From positions 1 through 5,715 of the forward strand of contig JACMMQ010000034.1 of NCBI GenBank assembly GCA_014378955.1: DNA of 5,715 bases, written 5' to 3'. Source of the stretch: Clostridia bacterium. Lineage in GTDB: Bacteria; Bacillota; Clostridia; SK-Y3; JACMMQ01. Made by a program: the position numbers and the translations under genes. Under the pieces are notes generated by a model. It did not search any database, was not told the origin of the DNA, and saw only the letters and a program-made list of their open reading frames with translations. This document shows positions 1-4,819 of the stretch, in pieces. Position 1 is the first letter of the stretch, and every line of letters begins with the position of its first letter.

Positions 1-12
1 ATGTATAGTATT

Positions 13-42
13 GGTGTGCTACTTTTTGGCACACCGTTTTTT
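13..42 (+). terminator. Rho-independent terminator of the gene upstream of the window
   Basis: A perfect 7-bp stem GGTGTGC (13-19) / GCACACC (29-35) encloses a 9-nt loop and is followed, after one G, by six T residues (37-42). The U-tract lies only on the + strand side, so it ends transcription of a + strand gene that lies before the window. It also separates the AT-rich three-gene cassette from what precedes it. I see no convincing promoter between this hairpin and the first gene, so some read-through may express the cassette. Confidence 0.8.
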
Positions 43-133
43 GCTTTTCGGAACTATTATGGTACTGATTTTAGGTAAGAATTATGTTATTGTATGACTA
101 TGAAAATGATTGTGGGGGCTTTTCTTGGATTGG

Positions 134-514
134 ATGTTTACTGGGGTCAATTTGTTTGATATAATTGGGCTTATAATAAATCTGTTTGTCTTATATACAA
201 CTCAAAAAGTAAGAATTGCAGTTAAAAAGTATAGAGATTTGGAGAATTTTAGAAATAAAAGTATTGAAATGATTCATTCAATTGAAGCGAAAAAAATTAT
301 ATTATCTTCTGAAGATAAAATTGATGCTAAATTTAAATTGGATTTGACAATGCTAATGGAGGATATTAATGCATATAAAGGTTTATTTGGGCATAATGAT
401 AAAAAGGATATTAAAAAAGCAATTCAAATTTTAGACAATGAATCACTTGATAAAAAAGCAGCAGTAAAGTATTTGACAAGATTAAAAAATATATTAGAAA
501 AGGGAGTAGATTAG
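134..514 (+). CDS. Small membrane-anchored helical protein, unknown function
   Basis: I do not recognise the family. From the ATG at 134 the protein has 126 residues. About residues 6-22 form one hydrophobic helix (NLFDIIGLIINLFVLY), followed by a basic stretch (QKVRIAVKKYRD). That predicts one membrane span with the C-terminal part in the cytoplasm by the positive-inside rule. The rest is charged and Lys/Asp/Glu-rich with helix-forming composition (residues about 27-126), without Cys pairs or catalytic motifs. The start is uncertain: TTG at 110 and TTG at 125 are in frame, and a G-run at 114-118 would be well placed only for the TTG at 125. The ATG is chosen because it keeps the whole membrane helix and is the first strong start codon. 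It is the first gene of an AT-rich cassette; its stop is 1 nt from the next start and its end carries that gene's ribosome binding site. It may anchor or regulate the other two products. A real gene is likely, the function is unknown. Confidence 0.72.
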   Translation: MFTGVNLFDIIGLIINLFVLYTTQKVRIAVKKYRDLENFRNKSIEMIHSIEAKKIILSSEDKIDAKFKLDLTMLMEDINAYKGLFGHNDKKDIKKAIQILDNESLDKKAAVKYLTRLKNILEKGVD

Positions 515-515
515 T

Positions 516-932
516 ATGGATGAACGCATTAATGCTCTTATCAGTAAGTTAATTCAAGCAACACAGAACAAACAAATAAGCTGGACAAGAATTAGTACTA
601 TTGATTTTTTTATGGAGGAATATTCTGTATTAAGATACTTTATATCCAATAAAGAAAGGAATGTATATGTTTATAGTAATGGAAAGAATTTTTTAAACAC
701 ATCATCATCTTATATAACAAATTATAATGGAGGCAACATATATTTATTAGAATATGCAGATAGAAATACCAAGAAATATACTGTTGCTTTGCAAAGCAAT
801 AATAAAGCTGTTATTATTGAATTGAACGATTTTTTAGTGAATCAGTCGGAATTAATGAGTTTAAAGTATTTTATTGAACAAAATGTAGATAATGTAGAGG
901 ATTATTTAAATCTTCTAATAGAGAATTTATAA
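516..932 (+). CDS. 138-residue soluble protein of unknown function
   Basis: No family can be named with confidence. The protein begins with a helix (residues 1-20, INALISKLIQATQNKQ) leading to ISWTR, then a middle part of alternating hydrophobic and polar residues that reads as beta strands (about 34-104; NVYVYS, NIYLLEY, YTVALQ, AVIIEL), then a terminal helix pair (about 109-138). The layout of a start helix, an 'L..AT....I.W' step, a small beta sheet and a closing helix resembles short uncharacterised proteins often seen in accessory regions; this is from memory of pattern, not a search. There is no signal peptide or membrane helix, so it is expected in the cytoplasm. AGGGAG (501-506) sits 9 nt before the ATG, and the gap to the preceding stop is 1 nt, so translation is probably coupled. 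Base composition is strongly AT-rich like its two neighbours. It could be a sensor, adaptor or immunity-type protein for the cassette, but nothing in the sequence decides this. Confidence 0.8.
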   Translation: MDERINALISKLIQATQNKQISWTRISTIDFFMEEYSVLRYFISNKERNVYVYSNGKNFLNTSSSYITNYNGGNIYLLEYADRNTKKYTVALQSNNKAVIIELNDFLVNQSELMSLKYFIEQNVDNVEDYLNLLIENL

Positions 933-935
933 ATA

Positions 936-1517
936 ATGTTTGATACAAAAGAAAAAGAAAAACCATTTGAAATTTTATGTGAATACTATAATAAAATTAA
1001 AGCGCATAAACAGATTAAAAATATCATTGATACATCAATTAATAGAAAAATTCCATACAAGGTAGCTATAGGTATATATATTATGGAAACATTTTATCGA
1101 CCAATATATATAAGGATAGTAGAATATTTATTGTTAGTTATAGGTATATTTCTAAATGTTATTTTTAAGATCCCTTTGAGAAATATTACGATTGGTAAAC
1201 TTCAAATAGGTCTTGGTACGATTTTAAGTTATTATGGCAATGTAAAAATAGGTATGCATGATAGATACATCTATTCGCTTAGTATAAATCAAATTATGTT
1301 TATTTTTAAGGCAATTAGTTGGAAATATCAACTGGAGATTTTGTACTGGTGGTATAAAATACACGGATTAAATGAAACACCTGGTAAAATAGGATACTTA
1401 TATAATGGAGAAATTATTTATGGGATCATGCTACAAAGATTAGTGAATATAATAGATTATAATAACTGTGAATCAAAGGTATCACTTTCAAATGGTAACT
1501 ATAGGCTTGGGATGTGA
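936..1517 (+). CDS. Putative divergent lysozyme/transglycosylase-like protein
   Basis: A 193-residue protein with no signal peptide. Residues 51-63 read E-x3-R-P-x3-R-x2-E (E51, R55, P56, R60, E63). A hydrophobic run follows (about 64-78, LLLVIGIFLNVIF), then T85-I-G-K-L-Q90, and later YNG (156-158) in a Tyr-rich C-terminal part ending near residue 172 in ...YGIMLQRLVNII. A Glu, then a G-x-x-Q motif, then an (A)YN-type motif is the order found in lytic transglycosylases (E-S, G-L-M-Q, A-Y-N), so I infer a remote lysozyme-superfamily fold with E51 as candidate catalytic acid. If active it would cut or bind peptidoglycan glycan strands; how it would reach them without a secretion signal is unclear, unless the hydrophobic segment associates it with the membrane. 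It starts 3 nt after the preceding stop; the ribosome binding site is weak (AGAGA, 919-923), suggesting coupled translation. The last gene of the cassette, ahead of a terminator. The gene is well supported, the fold assignment moderately so. Confidence 0.72.
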   Translation: MFDTKEKEKPFEILCEYYNKIKAHKQIKNIIDTSINRKIPYKVAIGIYIMETFYRPIYIRIVEYLLLVIGIFLNVIFKIPLRNITIGKLQIGLGTILSYYGNVKIGMHDRYIYSLSINQIMFIFKAISWKYQLEILYWWYKIHGLNETPGKIGYLYNGEIIYGIMLQRLVNIIDYNNCESKVSLSNGNYRLGM

Positions 1518-1570
1518 ACAATTTAGGGACATGGCACTTTTTGTGCAATAAATAGTATTTTGCATATCTA

Positions 1571-1617
1571 ACAAACCTTGTATGATTAGTTTAAAGACTA
1601 TCATTCAAGGTTGTTTT
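1571..1617 (+). terminator. Hairpin terminator of the three-gene cassette
   Basis: A long imperfect stem pairs 1574-1590 with 1597-1612: AACCTTG/CAAGGTT (7 bp), a T-T mismatch, ATGAT/ATCAT (5 bp), one bulged T, then AGT/ACT (3 bp) around a 6-nt loop TTAAAG. It is followed by GTTTTATTATTT, a U-rich tail on the + strand. It begins 54 nt after the stop of the last cassette gene. The tail is interrupted, so termination may be partial and allow some transcription into pdp. Confidence 0.65.
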
Positions 1618-1725
1618 ATTATTTGTACAAATTCGTATGGTTTTTACCTCGTTTTCCTAAAATCTCGCACTTTCTACAGGCTGTAAGAAGAGAGAGGATA
1701 AAAAAATTTTATTATTTGTTCAAAT
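1614..1725 (+). repeat. 19-bp direct repeat pair in the intergenic region
   Basis: TTTTATTATTTGTACAAAT at 1614-1632 recurs at 1707-1725 with a single change (A to T at the 14th base), start to start 93 bp apart. The first copy contains the perfect palindrome TTTGTACAAA (1622-1631), the second the near-palindrome TTTGTTCAAA. The first copy overlaps the tail of the preceding terminator. The role is unknown: it could be a binding site pair, a footprint of duplication, or part of a dispersed intergenic repeat. The sequence in this stretch gives no convincing coding signal. Confidence 0.6.
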
Positions 1726-1743
1726 ACATATTAAAGTTTTTGT

Positions 1744-1783
1744 CCCCTTTTTTCAAAAAGGGGCGGGCGTGGGCAGCGCCCAC
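1744..1783 (+). promoter_or_regulatory. Two adjacent strong hairpins ahead of pdp
   Basis: The first hairpin is CCCCTTTTT (1744-1752) / AAAAAGGGG (1755-1763), nine complementary pairs with a tiny 2-nt apex. Six bases later comes GTGGGC (1769-1774) / GCCCAC (1778-1783) with a 3-nt loop AGC. Neither is followed by a U-tract, so they are not ordinary terminators. They lie 15 to 54 nt before the pdp ribosome binding site, and the patch 1760-1784 is far richer in G+C than the AT-rich DNA before it. They could shape the pdp 5' leader (mRNA stability or translation), or be one copy of a dispersed repeat that happens to sit here. Confidence 0.55.
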
Positions 1784-1797
1784 CATTATCTTACAAT

Positions 1798-1803
1798 GAG
1801 GTG
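1798..1803 (+). promoter_or_regulatory. Ribosome binding site fixing the pdp start
   Basis: GAGGTG ends 6 nt before the ATG at 1810. Its last three bases form an in-frame GTG (1801) that would give a start three codons earlier, but that GTG is part of the binding site itself, so the ATG at 1810 is preferred. A second ATG at 1816 would be too far away at 12 nt. Confidence 0.75.
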
Positions 1804-1809
1804 AAAAGC

Positions 1810-3108
1810 ATGGAAATGATTGAAATTATTGCAAAGAAAAGAGAGGGGTTCGCCTTATCGACCTCTGAAATGAATCATTGGGTGGAAGGCTATACCAACG
1901 GCACAATTCCCGATTACCAAGTGTCGGCGTTGCTCATGGCGATTGTGCTAAACGGGATGGACGTGCAAGAAACGGTTGCGCTCACACTTGCAATGGCAAG
2001 CTCTGGTGACCAGCTTGACCTATCGAGCATCGCAGGCATCAAGGTGGATAAGCACTCCACAGGGGGTGTGGGGGACAAGGTGACACTCGTGGTCGCACCA
2101 CTGGTGGCAAGCTGTGGTATTCCTGTTTTGAAAATGTCTGGACGTGGCTTGGGTCATACGGGTGGCACCATTGACAAGTTGAGTGCAATTAGCGGTTTCA
2201 CCACCAAGCAAACAATGGCACAAGCGTATGATCAGGTGCAAAAAATTGGCATTGCCATTACCGAGCAAACGGGTAATTTGGTGCCTGCGGATAAAAAGAT
2301 TTATGCCTTAAGGGATGTGACAGCGACGGTCAATAGCAAAGCATTGATAGCAAGCAGTGTGATGTCTAAAAAGATAGCGGCAGGCGCTGACAAGATATTG
2401 CTAGATGTCAAGGTGGGTAGTGGTGCATTCATGAAAAACGTTGACGATGCCTCAGCATTGGCGAAAATTATGTGCGATATCGGGCAAGGGGCAAATCGTG
2501 AAACGGTCGCACTTTTGAGCGATATGCATCAGCCGTTGGGGACACATGTAGGGAATGCCCTTGAGGTTATAGAAGCAATACAAGTGCTCAAGGGGCAAGG
2601 TGACGAAGCATTGACCCAAGTGTGCAAAACCATTGCCGCACACATGGTGGTATTGGGCGGAAAGGCTGAAAATTTGGCGCAGGCATTTCAATTGATTGCC
2701 CAAAAGCTATCAAGCGGTACGGCATTGGCAAAATTTATGCAATGGATAGCGGCACAGGGTGGCGATTTAAATGCCATTAAACAGCCAAGCACCTTGCTTC
2801 AAAAACGTGAAACCTTCACTTATACCGCAAAGCAAACAGGCTATTGGCATTGCATCAATTGCGAGGCTGTGGGCATTGCGGCTAACCATTTGGATGCAGG
2901 ACGGTGGACGAAGGAAAGCGTGATTGATTTGTCCGCAGGGATAGTCTTGCATCACAAGTCAGGGGATTGGGTGCAACAAAATGAGCGTTTGGCGACCTTT
3001 TACGCCACAACACAACAGAAAATCGAAAAAGCAGTACAAACATTCCAAAACGCGTACGAAATTTCTGAACAACACAAAGAATATCCGTTATTTTATGGAA
3101 TTGTTTGA
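1810..3108 (+). CDS. pdp: Pyrimidine-nucleoside phosphorylase
   Basis: Cytoplasmic homodimeric enzyme of nucleoside salvage: it splits uridine, thymidine and deoxyuridine with phosphate into the free base and (deoxy)ribose 1-phosphate (EC 2.4.2.2). The protein has 432 residues, the family's usual length. An N-terminal helical domain (about 1-65) is followed by the phosphate-binding segment KHSTGGVGD (81-89), then the family signature around SGRGLGHTGGTIDKL (110-124), ALRDVTATV with R168, and S183/K187 in ASSVMSKK. H82, R168, S183 and K187 fall at the positions known for the base-binding residues of Bacillus PyNP, which also supports the chosen start. K108 (in VLKMSGR) is the residue usual in broad-specificity PyNP; strict thymidine phosphorylases such as E. 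coli DeoA carry Met there. The C-terminal domain (about 335-432) keeps the YWHCINCEAVGIAAN region. One oddity is that the usual Glu after DKL is Ser125. There is no terminator before znuA, and the stop codon lies inside that operon's -35 box. Confidence 0.96.
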   Translation: MEMIEIIAKKREGFALSTSEMNHWVEGYTNGTIPDYQVSALLMAIVLNGMDVQETVALTLAMASSGDQLDLSSIAGIKVDKHSTGGVGDKVTLVVAPLVASCGIPVLKMSGRGLGHTGGTIDKLSAISGFTTKQTMAQAYDQVQKIGIAITEQTGNLVPADKKIYALRDVTATVNSKALIASSVMSKKIAAGADKILLDVKVGSGAFMKNVDDASALAKIMCDIGQGANRETVALLSDMHQPLGTHVGNALEVIEAIQVLKGQGDEALTQVCKTIAAHMVVLGGKAENLAQAFQLIAQKLSSGTALAKFMQWIAAQGGDLNAIKQPSTLLQKRETFTYTAKQTGYWHCINCEAVGIAANHLDAGRWTKESVIDLSAGIVLHHKSGDWVQQNERLATFYATTQQKIEKAVQTFQNAYEISEQHKEYPLFYGIV

Positions 3109-3133
3109 CAGATACCCTTTTAGTGTATATAAT
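3105..3133 (+). promoter_or_regulatory. Consensus sigma-A type promoter of the znu operon
   Basis: TTGACA (3105-3110) and TATAAT (3128-3133) match the sigma-70/sigma-A consensus at all twelve positions with the ideal 17-bp spacer. Transcription should start near 3140, leaving a leader of roughly 55-60 nt before znuA. The pdp stop codon TGA (3106-3108) lies within the -35 box. A promoter this strong in front of a metal importer normally needs a repressor to hold it off, in line with the repeated site over its -10 box. Confidence 0.9.
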
Positions 3134-3147
3134 TTTAGTATACATAA
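3118..3147 (+). promoter_or_regulatory. Tandem 15-bp repeat over the -10 box, operator candidate
   Basis: TTTTAGTGTATATAA (3118-3132) is followed without a gap by TTTTAGTATACATAA (3133-3147), 13 of 15 bases identical. Within it TGTATA (3124-3129) and TATACA (3139-3144) form an inverted repeat with 9-nt spacing. The pair covers the -10 box and the likely start of transcription, where a bound repressor would block RNA polymerase. Metal-responsive repression (Zur of the Fur family, AdcR, or a DtxR/MntR-type protein) is expected for this operon, but the site does not match the Zur (TCGTAAT-type) or AdcR (TTAAC-type) consensus that I know, so the regulator is open. Confidence 0.5.
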
Positions 3148-3186
3148 GTTTACAAATGTCAATACTTTCCACCATGACATAGAAAT

Positions 3187-3190
3187 GGAG
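3187..3190 (+). promoter_or_regulatory. Ribosome binding site fixing the znuA start
   Basis: GGAG ends 6 nt before the ATG at 3197, ideal spacing. An ATG at 3185, four codons upstream in frame, overlaps this site and has no binding site of its own. The reading frame also stays open back into pdp as far as 2981, but those codons precede the promoter and cannot be part of the gene. Confidence 0.8.
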
Positions 3191-3196
3191 AACCAC

Positions 3197-4075
3197 ATGA
3201 GAAAAATAGCGTTTTTACTTTTAATATGCATGGCGTTTTCCGCATGTAGTGTAACGAATACGAGCAAAAAGAGTGATGCAATCACCATCGTGACCACCTT
3301 TTATCCGCTCTATGTAGCCACCTTGAATGTTACAAAGGACATTCCGCAAGTCAATGTGGTCAACCTTACCAAGCCTTCCAATGGTTGCTTGCATGACTAT
3401 CAGCTCAGTGCACAAGACATGAAAACCTTGAGCAAAGCCAGTGTTTTAATTTCAAACGGTGCAGGACTTGAGCATTTTATGGACAAGGTATCAGCACAAA
3501 TTCCCTCGCTTAAAGTTGTAGATGCAAGCCGTGGGTTGCCACTTTTGCAGGATGAGGAGGGCGACAATCCACATGTGTGGGTGAGCGTTTTGGGTGCGAT
3601 TGGACAAACAAAAAACATCGCTGACCAATTAGCGGCAATCGACAATACTCATGCCAAACAATATGCGGATAATGCCAAACAGTACGTGAATTCGCTGGAA
3701 GCATTACAAGCGGACATGCATAACACCTTGCAATTTGCCAAGGGCAAAAAGATTGTGACCTTTCACGAGAGCTTTGACTATTTTGCAAAGGAATTTGATT
3801 TAGAAATTTTATTCAAGGTGGAAACGCACGATGGACAAGAGCCAAGTGCAGGTGAGCTGGCAAACATGACGAACAAAATGCGTGCACAAAAAGTCAGTGC
3901 GATCTTTACTGAACCGCAATACAAATCACCGTCAGTGGGCGTTTTGACACAGGAAACGGGCGTGAAGCATTATGCTTTAGACCCAGTTGTTTCGGGTGAA
4001 GCAGATGGCAACTTGACGGCTTATATCACCATTATGCAAAAAAACTTAGCAATTTTGAAAGAGGCACTGAAATGA
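3197..4075 (+). CDS. znuA: Zinc ABC transporter substrate-binding lipoprotein
   Basis: A 292-residue cluster A-I (ZnuA/TroA family) metal-binding protein that captures the metal outside the cell and delivers it to the ZnuB channel. The signal peptide (RK at 2-3, hydrophobic 4-13) ends in the lipobox FSAC, with C17 as the lipid-modified residue, so it is anchored to the outer face of the membrane. Candidate metal ligands in family order are H66 (CLHDYQLS), H126 (NPHVWVS), H190 (VTFHESFDYF) and D262 (LDPVVSG), with E239 (FTEPQY) also near. His at the third position is typical of zinc-type members; manganese-type PsaA/MntC have Glu there. The His-rich loop of many ZnuA proteins, normally before the second ligand, is absent; a short acidic stretch (QDEEGDN) stands in its place. 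The start is fixed by GGAG 6 nt upstream. The stop overlaps the znuC start (ATGA), so the genes are translationally coupled. Zinc is the best guess; manganese or mixed use is not excluded. Confidence 0.93.
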   Translation: MRKIAFLLLICMAFSACSVTNTSKKSDAITIVTTFYPLYVATLNVTKDIPQVNVVNLTKPSNGCLHDYQLSAQDMKTLSKASVLISNGAGLEHFMDKVSAQIPSLKVVDASRGLPLLQDEEGDNPHVWVSVLGAIGQTKNIADQLAAIDNTHAKQYADNAKQYVNSLEALQADMHNTLQFAKGKKIVTFHESFDYFAKEFDLEILFKVETHDGQEPSAGELANMTNKMRAQKVSAIFTEPQYKSPSVGVLTQETGVKHYALDPVVSGEADGNLTAYITIMQKNLAILKEALK

Positions 4076-4818
4076 AAAATGCATGTGGAAAATGCTGTAC
4101 AAAAATGAATGGCTTGACCGTGAAAGCAGGCAACCATCTCATTTTAGATAATATTGATTTGCATCTACACTGTGGTGAAATGACCGTGATTATTGGACCA
4201 AACGGCGGTGGAAAATCCACCTTGCTCAAGGCGCTGTTAGGCATGCTCCCGTTTACTGGTAGCTTGACGTTTATCAATGAAAAAGGTGATCGTACGGGTG
4301 CGCCGCACATTGGCTATGTGCCACAATCACTACAATTTGATATTACCTGCCCAATCAGTGTGTTGGATTTATTTGCGGCGTGCAAAAGCAAACGGCCTGT
4401 ATGGATGGGCATATCCAAGCATTTTAGACAGCATGTGATGTCGCAGCTCACCAAGGTAAATGCACAAAGCACCATCGACCAACAGCTGGGTATGTTATCA
4501 GGGGGCGAGCTTCAACGTGTGTTATTGGCATTGGCAATTGACCCTGTGCCAGACATTTTACTGTTGGACGAGCCTGTTTCGGGTGTGGATTTGAATGGCT
4601 TGACGCTTTTTTATGAGGTTGTGGACGATATTCGCAAACGTTTTGACCTCACCATTGTCATGGTGTCCCATGACTTGGCGGTATCGGCTTTATACGCTGA
4701 CCGCATGGTGCTTTTAGATAAAAAAATTTTAAGCATCGGCGCACCAGAGCTGGTGCTTTCTAGTGCTGCATTTGTAGAAAAATTCGGGCTTCATGCTGGA
4801 AAGGTTACGGGTACTTAA
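4072..4818 (+). CDS. znuC: Zinc ABC transporter ATP-binding protein
   Basis: A 248-residue cytoplasmic ATPase subunit that powers metal import through ZnuB. All nucleotide-binding elements are present: Walker A GPNGGGKST (42-50), Q-loop Q85 (YVPQ), signature LSGGE (142-146), Walker B ILLLDEP (162-168; D166 and catalytic E167), D-loop SGVD (170-173) and switch H200 (VSHD). The length is normal for ZnuC/AdcC/TroB-type ATPases. An unusual feature is a Cys-rich N-terminus, C5-G-K-C8-C9, before the usual first strand, plus C34 in the HLHCGE turn; I recall a similar CGxCC start in some clostridial homologues, where it may bind or sense metal. The start ATG overlaps the znuA stop by 4 bp, with AAAGAGG (4058-4064) 7 nt upstream. 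It ends 1 nt before znuB. Confidence 0.95.
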   Translation: MKNACGKCCTKMNGLTVKAGNHLILDNIDLHLHCGEMTVIIGPNGGGKSTLLKALLGMLPFTGSLTFINEKGDRTGAPHIGYVPQSLQFDITCPISVLDLFAACKSKRPVWMGISKHFRQHVMSQLTKVNAQSTIDQQLGMLSGGELQRVLLALAIDPVPDILLLDEPVSGVDLNGLTLFYEVVDDIRKRFDLTIVMVSHDLAVSALYADRMVLLDKKILSIGAPELVLSSAAFVEKFGLHAGKVTGT

Positions 4819-4819
4819 T

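Noticed and set aside
1..78. 25-codon frame starting at the first base of the window
   Set aside because: It runs straight through the perfect terminator hairpin and T-run, with no visible upstream signal.
84..164. Bacteriocin precursor with a double-glycine leader
   Set aside because: Only 26 codons, an acidic start, no export or modification genes nearby, and it overlaps a better supported gene.
1534..1546. Small hairpin GCAC-TTTTT-GTGC after the last cassette gene
   Set aside because: Only 4 bp and no U-tract after it; the longer hairpin at 1574-1612 is a better terminator.
1566..1617. Integron attC-like site (ATCTAAC followed by a long imperfect hairpin)
   Set aside because: The right end lacks the complementary GTTRRRY core, there is no integrase or second site, and a terminator explains the hairpin and the T-rich tail.
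1611..1799. 62-codon open frame between the cassette and pdp
   Set aside because: It starts at a TTG within a terminator stem, has no ribosome binding site, and runs through a direct repeat and two hairpins. The residues follow from the repeats.
2981..3196. 72-codon upstream extension of the znuA frame into pdp
   Set aside because: It lies before the consensus promoter and overlaps pdp out of frame; the signal peptide begins at 3197 behind a well-placed GGAG.
2020..3297. Several minus-strand open frames across pdp and znu
   Set aside because: They lie antisense to well-identified genes, lack ribosome binding sites and show no family features.
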